Origin: Macrococcus brunensis
Lineage (GTDB): Bacteria > Bacillota > Bacilli > Staphylococcales > Staphylococcaceae
Assembly (NCBI RefSeq): GCF_004359615.1
Contig: NZ_SCWA01000008.1
Location: 35,998 to 99,997 of the forward strand
Direction: 5' to 3'
Length of the DNA: 64,000 nucleotides
Shown piece by piece: positions 31,240-40,587 of the stretch. The notes below the pieces were generated by a model that saw only the letters and a program-made list of their open reading frames with translations, was not told the origin of the DNA and ran no database searches. A program made the translations under genes and the position numbers. Each line of letters starts with the position of its first letter. Position 1 is the first letter of the stretch.

Positions 31240-32271
31240 ATGAAGAAATATTCACTTTTAGTACTTAGTTTTGCATTAATTTTAATCTTAGCAGCATGTG
31301 GCAGCAAAAAAGAAACGACAACAGAAGAAAAAACAGCAGGAGACTCATCAGAAAATACTGTAGAAATCACAAATGAATACAAAATGATGGGTGAAAAAGA
31401 AGATGGCAGCGATGCAAAAGATGTATCAGAAAAAGTAGAAGTCCCTAAAAACTCTAAAAAAGTAGCAGTATTTGATTACGGTACATTGACAACAATGCAG
31501 GAACTAGGTCTGAATGATCACGTCATCGGTTTACCTAAAGGTGAAGGTAATCGCTCTGTCCCTGAATTTTTGAAAGAATTCAAAGACGATAAATACACAA
31601 ACCTCGGCTCACTTAAAGAACCTAACTTTGAAAAACTCGCTGAACTGAGTCCGGAAGTCATCCTTATTTCAGGACGTCAGGCATCAGCTAAAGTCATGGA
31701 TGAAATGAAAAAAGCAGCACCAGACGCTAAAATTGTCTATGTCGGTACTAAAGATACAGCTTATGTCGACAGTGTAAAAGCCAATACAGACAACATCGGT
31801 AAAATGTTCGATAAAGAAGACGAAACAACAAAATTAAACAAAGAATTAGACGACAAGATTGCAGAAGTGAAGAAAATGACAGAAGCATCTGACAAAAAAG
31901 GTCTTTTCGTATTAGCGAATGAAGGCGAACTTTCAGTGTTTGGTAAAGGTGGACGTTTCGGCTTCATCCATGATGTATTAGGAGTAAAAGAAGGGGACAA
32001 AAATATTAAAGCAGAAGGTCACGGCCAGGTCGTGAACTATGAATATTTCAACAAAGTGAATCCTGACATCATCTTTGCGATGGACAGAGGCGTAGCAGTC
32101 GGTGGTAAATCATCAAGCAAGCAAGTGTTATCGAATAAAGTGATTAAAGACGTCAACGCTATTAAAGAAAACAAAGTTATCGAATTAAACCCATACTTAT
32201 GGTACTTCTCAGGTGGCGGCGTTAAAACAACAATGCAGCAGATCGATGAAATCGAAAAAGCTTATCAATAA
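31240..32271 (+). CDS. sstD: Siderophore-binding lipoprotein (SstD/YclQ-like)
   Basis: 343-residue lipoprotein with lipobox LAAC (Cys 20), a charged linker and a FecB-type binding domain (Peripl_BP_2). Features LNDHVIGLPKG, the PNFEKLAELSPEVILISGRQ stretch and a basic C-terminal lobe. Start at 31240 behind ACAAGGAG; an upstream in-frame reading from 31159 would bury the signal peptide. Codon use is more biased to A/T than in the permeases, fitting the higher expression usual for binding proteins. Last gene of the Fur-controlled operon. Confidence 0.9.
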   Translation: MKKYSLLVLSFALILILAACGSKKETTTEEKTAGDSSENTVEITNEYKMMGEKEDGSDAKDVSEKVEVPKNSKKVAVFDYGTLTTMQELGLNDHVIGLPKGEGNRSVPEFLKEFKDDKYTNLGSLKEPNFEKLAELSPEVILISGRQASAKVMDEMKKAAPDAKIVYVGTKDTAYVDSVKANTDNIGKMFDKEDETTKLNKELDDKIAEVKKMTEASDKKGLFVLANEGELSVFGKGGRFGFIHDVLGVKEGDKNIKAEGHGQVVNYEYFNKVNPDIIFAMDRGVAVGGKSSSKQVLSNKVIKDVNAIKENKVIELNPYLWYFSGGGVKTTMQQIDEIEKAYQ

Positions 32272-32275
32272 ACTT

Positions 32276-32302
32276 AAAATCCGGCAGCAGCCGGATTTTT
32301 TT
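32276..32302 (+). terminator. Terminator of the siderophore transporter operon
   Basis: Stem ATCCGGC and its complement, AGCA loop, then a T run, 5 bases after the stop. Confidence 0.88.
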
Positions 32303-32310
32303 GGTATAAA

Positions 32311-32339
32311 TTGACATGTCAGTAGGGCAGTATTACACT
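32311..32339 (+). promoter_or_regulatory. Probable sigma-A promoter
   Basis: TTGACA at 32311-32316, 17-base spacer, TACACT at 32334-32339, 20 bases before the start of the next gene. Confidence 0.6.
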
Positions 32340-32359
32340 GAAGAAAACTTTGAGGTGAC

Positions 32360-32881
32360 ATGATGAATAGAGGATGGTTATGGTGGGCAGTATTGATCAT
32401 TGCAGGACTAGGTCTTACGATGATGACAGTCATACAGCAAAGAGAAGTACAAAATAGCGGGGTTGAGCCTGTCCGTGATGAAGCTATTGCTCAAGTAGAA
32501 GCCGAGACTTATGCATCTGTAGATGAAGCTAGTAAAGCTGTGAAAGAAATACTTTACAAGGATATGGAATTGAATGGGAATAGTTATGGTGGCGATGGGA
32601 ATCACTATATCGGTACAGCGAGCTATTATAAAAATAAACAATTATACTTAACGCTTTACTATTTTGTAAAAGAAGGAAGTCACTTTAAGCTTTTCATTGG
32701 CCGTCATGATATTAAAGCAACACATGATATAGAGAAGTGGCAGGACCATGCGGGTTCTTATACTTTCGATTGTATGTTAGGACCGTACGACAAAGTTAGG
32801 AAGTATGAAAAGAAGTATAATTCTTTGAATAGATTTGAAGACAATACCACTCTTTTGGTTAAGGGAGATAAGTCATCTTAA
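32360..32881 (+). CDS. Hypothetical membrane-anchored protein
   Basis: 173 residues: one N-terminal membrane segment (about residues 5-24, RGWLWWAVLIIAGLGLTMM) followed by an extracytoplasmic domain rich in Tyr, Lys and His. The ATG is doubled (32360 and 32363) behind TGAGGTG. The outer domain contains repeated aromatic strands (ASYYKNKQLYLTLYYFVKEG) that suggest a small beta fold. It has its own promoter and no operon partner. I do not recognise a family. Confidence 0.7.
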   Translation: MMNRGWLWWAVLIIAGLGLTMMTVIQQREVQNSGVEPVRDEAIAQVEAETYASVDEASKAVKEILYKDMELNGNSYGGDGNHYIGTASYYKNKQLYLTLYYFVKEGSHFKLFIGRHDIKATHDIEKWQDHAGSYTFDCMLGPYDKVRKYEKKYNSLNRFEDNTTLLVKGDKSS

Positions 32882-32884
32882 AAA

Positions 32885-33145
32885 CAGCAGTAGGGATGAG
32901 GGAGTGTCCGTTATCCTGAGTTTGTCGGACACAACTCACTCGCCTCACAACCATTCGATAGAGAAGTGTCCGCCATACTACATTTGTCGGACACAACTCG
33001 TCCGCCACGCGACTATTCATCAGGGAAGTGTCCGCTATCCCGCATTTACCGGACATAACTCGTCCGCCACGCGACCATTCATCAGGGAAGTGTCCGCTAT
33101 CCCGCTTTTACCGGACACAACGCGCGGTCACATAACTATCCATCA
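32885..33145. repeat. Tandem hairpin repeats, four units with 62-bp period
   Basis: GTGTCCG recurs at 32904, 32966, 33028 and 33090, each followed 15 bases later by its complement (CGGACA), so each unit can form a 7-bp stem. The unit-to-unit distance is exactly 62 bp. Connecting sequence is also shared (ACAACTCGTCCGCCACGCGA, then ATTCATCAGGGAA, in units 2-4). A fifth, altered hairpin at 33146 is a terminator. The frame that runs through these repeats is not coding: it repeats with the hairpins and has no ribosome site. This is the whole content of the roughly 300-base gap before hemQ. Confidence 0.85.
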
Positions 33146-33184
33146 AAAAAGAGTCCGCTATTCATAAAATAGCGGACTCTTTTA
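33146..33184. terminator. Bidirectional terminator, fifth hairpin of the array
   Basis: Stem GAGTCCGCTATT and its complement flanked by A and T runs, 18 bases downstream of the hemQ stop on the minus strand. It has the same GTCCGCTAT core as the four upstream hairpins, 61 bp from the last one. Confidence 0.85.
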
Positions 33185-33201
33185 CATACACATATTACAC
33201 C

Positions 33202-33951
33202 TTAGACTTCAAATAATGACGACAGGTCATCCTGCGCTAAGATATTACCAACGAAGAACTCACCAAACTCGCCGTAGCGGGCAGAGACTTCGTCAAAACG
33301 CATTTCATATACTAACTTTTTGAACTGCAGTACATCATCAGCGAAAAGTGTTACGCCCCATTCATGGTCGTCAAAACCGACAGAACCTGTGATGAACTGT
33401 TTCACTTTACCGGCGTAGCCGCGTCCAATCATGCCGTGTGAACGCATGAGGCCTTTGCGGTGATCCATGTCAAGCATATACCAGTTATCATTGCCCTCGC
33501 GGCGTTTATCCATTGGATAGAAACAAACGTACTCTGTGCGAGGAATTTCTGGGTATAAACGTGAACGGACGTGAGGGTTCTGATATGGATCTTCGTCAGA
33601 GTCACCAGCTAAGTAGTTGCTGAGTTCAATGACTGATACGTATGAATAGGTCGGGATTAAATAGTCGCTGATAGCCAGTTTATTGAATTCTGTTTCAAGT
33701 GCTGTCAGCTGTTTCATTTCAGGGCGCAGCATCCAGAGCATTAAGTCTGCTTTCTGGCCAGTGATATTATAGAACGCATAAGAACCTTCTTTTGCTTCAT
33801 GGTTCGCTTCAAGTTTAGTTAAATATTCTTTCAGCTCAGTGACCATCTGTTCGCGGTCTTCTGCTTCCACTAGTTTCAGGCTTGTGAAATCGATGGCATA
33901 AAATAAATGGAGGCTGTACCAGCCATCTAATGTTTTTGCTGCTTCAATCAT
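33202..33951 (-). CDS. hemQ: Coproheme decarboxylase HemQ
   Basis: Chlorite-dismutase-fold enzyme, 249 residues, that makes heme b from coproheme in the Gram-positive coproporphyrin pathway. The catalytic tyrosine is Y145 in CFYPMDKRR, and the axial heme ligand is likely H172 in [23 protein letters not shown] is the family signature near the C-terminus. An AGGAGAG site precedes the ATG. Located divergently from pta, as in staphylococci. Confidence 0.96.
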   Translation of the reverse strand: MIEAAKTLDGWYSLHLFYAIDFTSLKLVEAEDREQMVTELKEYLTKLEANHEAKEGSYAFYNITGQKADLMLWMLRPEMKQLTALETEFNKLAISDYLIPTYSYVSVIELSNYLAGDSDEDPYQNPHVRSRLYPEIPRTEYVCFYPMDKRREGNDNWYMLDMDHRKGLMRSHGMIGRGYAGKVKQFITGSVGFDDHEWGVTLFADDVLQFKKLVYEMRFDEVSARYGEFGEFFVGNILAQDDLSSLFEV

Positions 33952-34104
33952 TCATATCTCTCCTCTTGTCTTAGTCCTCTCCAATATACCATAATTAGCG
34001 GAAAATTCTGCATTCAGACTTTTACAAATTGATGACGTGAATTCTATTCGCAAATGCTCTATAATAAGGATGTAAATTGTATGAAACACTACTAGGAGGC
34101 TATT

Positions 34105-35091
34105 ATGGCTAATTTAATGGATGTATTAAAAGGCAAATTAGAAGGTAAGAATGTCCGCATCGTCTTCCCTGAAGGTAACGATGAGCGTGTTCTCGCAGCA
34201 GCAGTGGAACTCGGTAAATCTGATTACGTATCACCTATCGTGTTAGGTAAAGAAGAAGAACTGAAATCACTTAGCGAAAAACTCGGTGTATCTTTAGACG
34301 GTTTAGAGACAATCGATCCTGCGACTAGCGAATTACGTTCAGAATTAATCGCTTCTTTCGTTGAGCGTCGTAAAGGTAAAGCAACTGAAGAGCAGGCTGA
34401 ACAAATGATGAACGACGGCAACTACTTCGGGACAATGCTTGTTCATACAGGTAAAGCAGCAGGGCTTGTATCAGGTGCTGCTCACTCTACAGCTGATACA
34501 GTGCGTCCAGCGCTTCAGATCATCAAAACAAAACCTGGTGTTGCGAAAACATCTGGCGTCTTCTTCATGTTACGTGAAGATGAACAGTATGTATTTGGTG
34601 ACTGTGCCATCAACCCGACTTTAGAAGCATCTGACTTAGCTGAAATCGCTATCGAGAGTGCGAAGACTGCACAAAGCTTCGGCATGGATCCTAAAGTAGC
34701 AATGCTCAGCTTCTCAACTAAAGGTTCAGCAAAAACCCCTGAAACAGAAAAAGTCGTAGAAGCGACTCGTTTAGCACAGGGAAAACAAGCAGAAGCGGGA
34801 CTTGAAAATGTCGTAATCGACGGTGAATTCCAGTTCGATGCTGCATTCGTTCCTTCTGTAGCTGCTAAAAAAGCACCTGAATCTCCAATCCAAGGTGATG
34901 CGAATGTCTTCGTATTCCCAAGTCTTGAAGCGGGTAACATCGGTTACAAAATTGCTCAACGTTTAGGTGGATTTGATGCGATCGGACCTATCCTTCAAGG
35001 TTTAAATGCACCTGTTAACGACTTATCACGTGGCTGCTCAACTGACGATGTCTATGACTTAGCAATCATCACAGCAGCACAAACACTTTAA
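34105..35091 (+). CDS. pta: Phosphate acetyltransferase
   Basis: Converts acetyl-CoA and phosphate to acetyl phosphate for overflow acetate metabolism. 328 residues, the short form without a DRTGG regulatory domain. Motifs: VRIVFPEGNDERVL, MLVHTGKAAGLVSGAAHSTAD and GNIGYKIAQRLGG. ACTAGGAGG lies before the ATG. Highly biased codon use indicates strong expression. A TATAAT at 34060-34065 may be its -10, without a good -35. The stop overlaps the lipL start (TAATG). Confidence 0.97.
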   Translation: MANLMDVLKGKLEGKNVRIVFPEGNDERVLAAAVELGKSDYVSPIVLGKEEELKSLSEKLGVSLDGLETIDPATSELRSELIASFVERRKGKATEEQAEQMMNDGNYFGTMLVHTGKAAGLVSGAAHSTADTVRPALQIIKTKPGVAKTSGVFFMLREDEQYVFGDCAINPTLEASDLAEIAIESAKTAQSFGMDPKVAMLSFSTKGSAKTPETEKVVEATRLAQGKQAEAGLENVVIDGEFQFDAAFVPSVAAKKAPESPIQGDANVFVFPSLEAGNIGYKIAQRLGGFDAIGPILQGLNAPVNDLSRGCSTDDVYDLAIITAAQTL

Positions 35092-35930
35092 TGTCCAAGT
35101 TTCAGGACAGATGGCAATATACTGATCATACGACAGGACTGCAGCCTATGCAGTCCTTCAGTTTTGATGACACCTTTTGTCATTTGGTCGGCAAGGAGAA
35201 CTGGGACAGTGTCGTACGCACGTGGGTTCACCAGCATGTCGTTATATTAGGAATCCATGACAGCAGACTGCCGCACTTAAAAGAGGGAATTGATTATCTT
35301 ATTGAGCAGGGGTATGGTGCCATCGTTCGGAATTCAGGTGGACTAGGTGTTGTACTTGATAGTGGTGTCTTAAATATCTCATTAATATTTAACGGCGGTG
35401 AATCGTTCTCGATAGATGGTGGCTACGAGCTGATGTATGACCTTATTAAAGAGATGTTCAAAGAGTATGGTGTCATAATTGAATCGAAGGAAATCGTGCA
35501 CTCGTATTGTCCTGGCAGCTATGATTTAAGCATCAATGATCGTAAGTTTGCCGGCATCTCACAGCGCAGGGTGCGTGGCGGGGTCGCCGTGCAGATTTAT
35601 CTCTGTGTAGAGGGTAGTGGCAGCGAGCGCGCCTGTCTGATGCAGGAATTCTACAAGCGTGCACTTCAGGATGAAGAGACAAAATTCAGTTATCCAGAGA
35701 TTCACCCTGAAGATATGGCGAGTTTAAGTGAACTCCTGGGATTTGAACTGACCGTACAGGACATTCTGTTCAAGCTGCTCGGTGCAATGAAATCTCTCGG
35801 TTCACAATTATCGATGGTAGAGATGACAGATGAGGCCTGGTCATTGTATAATGATTACTTCGATAGAATGATTGAGCGTAATGATAAAATGAGAAAAAAT
35901 ATGGAGGATGTGAACAGCAATGCGCAATAA
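35091..35930 (+). CDS. lipL: Octanoyl-[GcvH]:protein N-octanoyltransferase
   Basis: LipL moves octanoyl groups from GcvH to the E2 subunits of 2-oxoacid dehydrogenases. 279 residues of the BPL/LplA fold. [13 protein letters not shown], the YCPGSYDLS stretch with the likely acyl-carrying Cys (about residue 140), and FAGISQRR without the ligase lysine support a transferase rather than a lipoate ligase. Coupled to pta by a 1-base overlap, the same neighbour as in Bacillus (ywfL). Confidence 0.88.
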   Translation: MSKFQDRWQYTDHTTGLQPMQSFSFDDTFCHLVGKENWDSVVRTWVHQHVVILGIHDSRLPHLKEGIDYLIEQGYGAIVRNSGGLGVVLDSGVLNISLIFNGGESFSIDGGYELMYDLIKEMFKEYGVIIESKEIVHSYCPGSYDLSINDRKFAGISQRRVRGGVAVQIYLCVEGSGSERACLMQEFYKRALQDEETKFSYPEIHPEDMASLSELLGFELTVQDILFKLLGAMKSLGSQLSMVEMTDEAWSLYNDYFDRMIERNDKMRKNMEDVNSNAQ

Positions 35931-36246
35931 GTTTCAAGTCTGCGATGACTGTCAGGCGGTTAACCTGCGAACTTTATTACCTAAACTCGAAAAAATAGAT
36001 CCAGATGCGGAAATAGAAGTCGCATGTCAATCTTACTGTGGTCCCGGACGAAAGAAAACATTCGCATTTGTTAACAATCGTCCATGTGCGGCTCATACAG
36101 AAGAAGAACTGATGGAGAAAGTCGAGAAACGACTAGCTCAAAAGCGTGATCCGGAAGAAGAGGCGAGACTTCAGAAACGAAATGAAGAACGTAAACGCCG
36201 GATGGAAGAGCAGGAAGCTAAAATTAAAGCAAAACGTATGAAGTAA
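35920..36246 (+). CDS. DUF1450 family protein
   Basis: 108 residues: a thioredoxin-like ferredoxin domain with four cysteines (CDDCQAVN near residues 8-11, then [23 protein letters not shown]) and a long charged helical tail (residues 70-108). The YuzB/DUF1450 family has no proven role; the Cys pattern suggests redox or iron-sulphur binding. It overlaps lipL by 11 bases. The ribosome site GGAGG lies 12 bases before the ATG, inside lipL. Confidence 0.82.
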   Translation: MRNKFQVCDDCQAVNLRTLLPKLEKIDPDAEIEVACQSYCGPGRKKTFAFVNNRPCAAHTEEELMEKVEKRLAQKRDPEEEARLQKRNEERKRRMEEQEAKIKAKRMK

Positions 36247-36279
36247 AGTTCTACCGTTATAAACGGTGGAACTTTTTTT
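36245..36279 (+). terminator. Terminator after the pta-lipL transcript
   Basis: AAAGTTC plus ACCGTT stem with complements, short loop, then seven T, starting at the DUF1450 stop codon. Confidence 0.88.
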
Positions 36280-36388
36280 CTTTACAATGTAACAACATTA
36301 TCTTTATCTCAAATTTACAGGACCTTTACAACTGGCTGATATAGTAGAGGAGAAGAATAATGACGAGATGAAGGGTGGACTCATACAG

Positions 36389-37501
36389 ATGAAACGTATT
36401 CTGATAACAGGTGCACGTGCACCGATCTCTTATGCAGTGGTTCAACAGCAGGTCGCACTCGGCAATCAGGTTTATCTGACAGATTCAACAAACAAAGTCA
36501 GCATCAAAAATACAAAATTCATCGAGAAATTCATCATGACGACTTCTCCCCGCTTTTCTACACAGGAATATATAGAAGATATCAATTCCATTGTGCGTGA
36601 ATATGATATCGATTATATTCTGCCGCTCAACGAAGAATCGTTCTATCTTTCATACTCTAAACATTTGCTGGCGGCACCGGTCTGGGTAGAAGACATCGAT
36701 AAAATGCTGTCTGTCCATAATAAATTCAATTTTACAAAGCTGATGCAGGAGATGGGATTTAAAGTCCCTGATACCTCTTATGTCTATAATAAAAAGGAAC
36801 TGACATCTTTTATTACAAACCATCCGGATGAACACTATATCGTTAAACAGCCTTTCGGACGTTTCGGTCAGTCTGTGCGTAAACTATCAAGATATTCACT
36901 GGAGTTCGGCAATGAAGTCCGGTTTCCCTTTATGATTCAGACGCTTATCTACGGGACAGAATGGTGTTCTTATTCGATGGCTTATGAAGGACAGGCTCTG
37001 TCAACGTCACTCTACTTGTCTAACACACATGAAAGTTATAACTGTTCCACTCATTTTCATTCACAGAAGAATCCTGAGCTGCAGGCAGTGATTGAAGAAG
37101 TGATCAGCAAACTGAACTGGTCTTATCAGATCGCGTTTGACGTTATTCAGTGCAGTAAGACAGGAGAATTCTATTTCATCGAGTGTAATCCTAGAGCGAC
37201 AAATGGAGCTTTATTCATGAAGCCTGAAGTCTGGAATCTGGAAGTCACTGCACCGACCTATGAGGTCAGACAGCTGATTTTCGTCTCGCTTTTCAACTGG
37301 ATGAAGAAACCGAAGAAAGATACATTTGAGAAACTCAAGTACGGTAAAGATGTCTTCTGGCACCCTAATGAAAAAGTGATTTTCTTTGAACAGCTGATCA
37401 GCGGTGCCCAGTGGTGGGTATCAGCGAAAAGAAAGAAAGTCGCAGTCAATGCGATAACGACGTATGATATTGAATGGAACGATGAACTGATCAGCTTATA
37501 A
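36389..37501 (+). CDS. ATP-grasp domain protein, product unknown
   Basis: 370 residues from the ATG at 36389 (MKRILITGARAPISYAVVQQ); a start at 36368 would add 7 residues. The N-terminal part is a Rossmann-like preATP-grasp domain, followed by the ATP-binding domain (YIVKQPFGRFGQSV) and a metal-binding end with FYFIECNPRAT (Glu and Asn ligands, about residues 261-271). This matches the CarB/PylC-like ligases that join a carboxylate to an amine. The gene is followed 13 bases later by a GNAT/FemAB-type transferase, and the two probably work together. Substrates cannot be told from sequence. Confidence 0.8.
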   Translation: MKRILITGARAPISYAVVQQQVALGNQVYLTDSTNKVSIKNTKFIEKFIMTTSPRFSTQEYIEDINSIVREYDIDYILPLNEESFYLSYSKHLLAAPVWVEDIDKMLSVHNKFNFTKLMQEMGFKVPDTSYVYNKKELTSFITNHPDEHYIVKQPFGRFGQSVRKLSRYSLEFGNEVRFPFMIQTLIYGTEWCSYSMAYEGQALSTSLYLSNTHESYNCSTHFHSQKNPELQAVIEEVISKLNWSYQIAFDVIQCSKTGEFYFIECNPRATNGALFMKPEVWNLEVTAPTYEVRQLIFVSLFNWMKKPKKDTFEKLKYGKDVFWHPNEKVIFFEQLISGAQWWVSAKRKKVAVNAITTYDIEWNDELISL

Positions 37502-37514
37502 AGCGAGGGATTCT

Positions 37515-38618
37515 ATGATTTACACGAGATTTGAGACCATTCCGTTCGAACAGGTCACTGATCTGCACATCAATAAAGACTATCTTAAATATATGATGAA
37601 TGGCATGGAGCGCGGCATCACAAATGTACACGCTAAAGTAGAAGTGCTATTGATAGATGGACACTTAATTCCATACAGCGTTAAATCAGGTGCTTATAAT
37701 GACAGCTGGATTCATTCATTTACCGGGCAATATATCGAGGAAATGGTCAGTGAAGTTGAACGCATGACCCTACCTTCTATTGCTCGAAAGGGTGCTGCTC
37801 TCCTGCTCAGTGCAGGGCGATTAATCTTAAAAGGAACAAGGGAAAAGACAGTCACGGTCTTCCCGTCATTTATGTCAACGACGCTCTATAGCGATAATCA
37901 GCTGAAGTATATCAGTCAGCTGACAGAAGAACTAAGCCGCCGCTACCCTCGTCATGCGCTTGTCTTCAGGACAGTCAGCGAAGAAGCAGTTAAAGAGCAG
38001 CTGGAAGCAGCGGGCTACGCACCGTTGATTTCACGCGCCATCTATGTTTATGATGCTGCTGAGTCTCATACTAAGAATGAACGAAAAGACCTGAAAAAAG
38101 ATATTAAAAAACTGGAGAAAAGCGGACTGTCCGTATCTGATGAACTATCAGCAACTGACTTTGATGCACTCATTCCTTTATATACTCAAGTTTATCTTGA
38201 TAAATATTCTATACATAACCCGCACTACACCGCTGACTTTTTCCGTTTTATATATGACTATGTGCCCCTTAAATGGTTTGTTCTAAGAGACGGTGACCAT
38301 ATCGTTTCGTTTATGGTGGTGCAGCAAAAAGGGGATATGCTCTTTCCGGCATATTTTGGCATGGATCAGTCTTATAAAGGATTATATTTTATGACAAGCG
38401 GACTGCTCTATCAGTATGCTAATGATAAAGGGCTCAAAATCAATAACAGTGCGGGCGCAAAAGACTACAAATTAGCGCGAGGCTCGAGACCTTTTCTTGA
38501 ATATCACCTCGTCTATACGAAACATCTGAAAATCGAGCAGCGTATCTTCTATGATTTATTTGTTAAATGCGCCACACCCCTCGGTGCATTTTTACTCAAA
38601 AAACTCCAGTTTAAATAA
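37515..38618 (+). CDS. GNAT/FemAB-fold acyl or aminoacyl transferase
   Basis: 367 residues behind AGCGAGGG. The N-terminal ~170 residues are unlike anything I recognise. The C-terminal part (about 180-350) looks like the BioF2-like/Acetyltransf_6 fold: a long charged helix (NERKDLKKDIKKLEKSG), WFVLRDGDHIVSFMVVQQ, and a closing INNSAGAKDYKLARGSRP stretch similar to the DxGxxxxYKxxxG region of that family. Coupled to the ATP-grasp gene; together they may make an amide-linked small molecule or modify a peptide or lipid head group. Confidence 0.7.
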   Translation: MIYTRFETIPFEQVTDLHINKDYLKYMMNGMERGITNVHAKVEVLLIDGHLIPYSVKSGAYNDSWIHSFTGQYIEEMVSEVERMTLPSIARKGAALLLSAGRLILKGTREKTVTVFPSFMSTTLYSDNQLKYISQLTEELSRRYPRHALVFRTVSEEAVKEQLEAAGYAPLISRAIYVYDAAESHTKNERKDLKKDIKKLEKSGLSVSDELSATDFDALIPLYTQVYLDKYSIHNPHYTADFFRFIYDYVPLKWFVLRDGDHIVSFMVVQQKGDMLFPAYFGMDQSYKGLYFMTSGLLYQYANDKGLKINNSAGAKDYKLARGSRPFLEYHLVYTKHLKIEQRIFYDLFVKCATPLGAFLLKKLQFK

Positions 38619-38679
38619 ATAGTTTATCTACTATTCTGACAATTTTAGGCGTATAATAAATCTATCATTTTAAAAAGAA

Positions 38680-38712
38680 CAGTCGGACGCAGGTCCGTCT
38701 TTTCTTTTTTTA
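38680..38712 (+). terminator. Terminator before the GNAT gene
   Basis: CGGAC GCAG GTCCG stem extended by two outer pairs across a mismatch, then a T-rich run (TTTTCTTTTTTT). It is 62 bases past the end of the transferase gene, so it closes the ATP-grasp cassette. Confidence 0.7.
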
Positions 38713-38728
38713 TAACGAGGTGTGGAAT

Positions 38729-39202
38729 ATGGTTAATATCAGAAAAGCGAATGTAGAAGATATACCGGCTATTCGCCGTGTTGCGACGATGGCCTGGCAT
38801 GACACTTATCAGAATATCGTAGCAGCAAGCACAATCGCACAATTTCTTTCTGCAGCTTACAGTGATGAACGTCTGACTAAAAGACTGGATAGTTCTGTAT
38901 TTCTAGTGGCAGAGGAAAATAACGAAGTCGTTGGTTTTACAAACTTTATCAACGGCACAGAACTCTTCTTATCAGCCATTTACGTTATACCCGGTTACCA
39001 GCGTCAGAATATTGGCGGCAGACTCATTGCGGCTGGTCTTGAAATCTGTAACGACTATCATGAACTTTTCGTTGAAGTGGCAAGCGATAATGAAACAGCC
39101 GGTAACTTCTACCGTAAAAATGGATTTGTACTTGTTCGTGAATACGAAGAAAACTTGTTCGGAGAGAAAGTCACAACAGGTTTACTGAAGAAAAAACTAT
39201 AA
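38729..39202 (+). CDS. GNAT family N-acetyltransferase
   Basis: 157 residues with the acetyl-CoA site ALYVIPGYQRQNIGGRL (read here as SAIYVIPGYQRQNIGG) and the closing NGFVLVREY motif. The ATG at 38729 is preferred because CGAGGTG lies 6 bases before it; the GTG at 38720 falls inside that site. Single gene between two terminators. Substrate unknown, most similar in style to RimI/PhnO-type small acetyltransferases. Confidence 0.85.
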   Translation: MVNIRKANVEDIPAIRRVATMAWHDTYQNIVAASTIAQFLSAAYSDERLTKRLDSSVFLVAEENNEVVGFTNFINGTELFLSAIYVIPGYQRQNIGGRLIAAGLEICNDYHELFVEVASDNETAGNFYRKNGFVLVREYEENLFGEKVTTGLLKKKL

Positions 39203-39208
39203 TTAGAC

Positions 39209-39242
39209 GAGGAAACGCGATACGAGAGCGTTTCCTTTTTTT
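39209..39242 (+). terminator. Terminator after the GNAT gene
   Basis: GGAAACGC and its complement with a 9-base loop, followed by a T run. Confidence 0.85.
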
Positions 39243-39279
39243 ATGGTAAAATTGATATATTCTATGTTGGAGGACACGA

Positions 39280-40575
39280 ATGAGCTATCAATTTCAGAAA
39301 ATGCCTGAAGAAAAAGTATTTAAGGATCCAGTCCATCGTTATATCCACGTCAGAGACCAGCTGATCTGGGACCTGATTAAAACGAAGGAATTTCAACGAC
39401 TGAGACGTATCAAGCAGCTCGGCACACTCTATCTGACGTTCCCGTCTGCAGAGCATTCAAGGTTCACACATTCGCTCGGTGTATATGAGATTGTAAGACG
39501 GATGATTGATGAAATCTTCAGAAACAGACCGGCCTGGCATAACGAGGATCGACCGCTTGCGCTTTGTGCAGCGCTTCTGCATGATTTAGGGCACGGACCA
39601 TTCTCACATTGTTTTGAGAAGATATTCAATACCGATCACGAAGCCTATACCCAGGCTATTATTACAGGTGATACAGAAGTCAATGCTATCTTGTCCCGTG
39701 TACATCCAGGTTTCGCTCAGGAAGTAGCTGATGTCATCAACAAGACGCACAAAAATAAACTGGTCATCTCGATGATCTCTTCACAGATAGACGCTGACCG
39801 TATGGATTATCTGCAGCGAGATGCTTACCATACAGGTGTAAGCTACGGCAGTTTTGATATGGAGCGTATCTTAAGGCTTATGCGTCCGACAGAAGATGAA
39901 GTCGTCATTAAAGAAAGTGGCATGCATGCGGTTGAAGATTACTTGATGAGCCGTTATCAGATGTACTGGCAGATTTATTTTCATCCGGTCAGTAGAGGCG
40001 GCGAAGTACTGCTGAACCGTTGTTTTAAACGGGTAAAAGTATTATACGAAGCAGGCTATCAGTTTAAGTCACAACCCATGCATCTGCTGCCGTTTTTTGA
40101 AGATGCGGTCTCTGTTCAGGATTACTTAAGGTTGGATGAGACGGTTCTATTTTTCTATCTCCAGGAGTGGATGAACGAGGGAGATGCTATTTTAAGTGAT
40201 TTGTCGCGTCGATTTGTGAACCGGGATCTATTTAAATATTTACCGTTTGATGGTTCTGTCATTACAATCGGTGAACTGACAGAGCTCTTCACGCAGGCAG
40301 GTATTGATCCGGAATATTATTTTGTATCAGATGCATATAGTGATCTGCCTTATGACTATGACCGACCAGGCTCGAAAAATAACCGTAAGCCCATTCATCT
40401 GCTGACAAGGCAGGACCAGATAAAAGAGATTAGTACTCAGTCCGTCATCATCAATAGTATTACCGGCGTCAATCGGATGGATTATAAACTCTACTATCCA
40501 AAAGAGATGATTGTGAACATAAAAGATCCAGCAATTAAAGGCGCCATCATTAATCTGCTGAATGAATTAAACTAG
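39280..40575 (+). CDS. HD-domain phosphohydrolase (YwfO-like dNTPase)
   Basis: 431 residues. The metal-dependent HD motifs are visible: HSRFTHSLGVYE (first His), LLHDLGHGPFSHCFE (HD pair) and the later DADRMDYLQRDAYHTG. This is the SAMHD1/dGTPase-like branch; Bacillus YwfO and Enterococcus homologues hydrolyse dNTPs. TTGGAGG precedes the ATG. YwhD follows 12 bases later, so they are probably one transcript. Confidence 0.9.
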   Translation: MSYQFQKMPEEKVFKDPVHRYIHVRDQLIWDLIKTKEFQRLRRIKQLGTLYLTFPSAEHSRFTHSLGVYEIVRRMIDEIFRNRPAWHNEDRPLALCAALLHDLGHGPFSHCFEKIFNTDHEAYTQAIITGDTEVNAILSRVHPGFAQEVADVINKTHKNKLVISMISSQIDADRMDYLQRDAYHTGVSYGSFDMERILRLMRPTEDEVVIKESGMHAVEDYLMSRYQMYWQIYFHPVSRGGEVLLNRCFKRVKVLYEAGYQFKSQPMHLLPFFEDAVSVQDYLRLDETVLFFYLQEWMNEGDAILSDLSRRFVNRDLFKYLPFDGSVITIGELTELFTQAGIDPEYYFVSDAYSDLPYDYDRPGSKNNRKPIHLLTRQDQIKEISTQSVIINSITGVNRMDYKLYYPKEMIVNIKDPAIKGAIINLLNELN

Positions 40576-40587
40576 AGGTGAAGTCAA

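Noticed and set aside
32835..33167. Plus-strand open frame of 110 codons through the hairpin array
   Set aside because: Starts inside the preceding gene, repeats with the hairpin units and has no ribosome site; the region is non-coding repeat DNA.
32885..33184. CRISPR-like array
   Set aside because: The spacing is regular but the linkers are conserved rather than unique, units are palindromic hairpins, and no cas genes are near.
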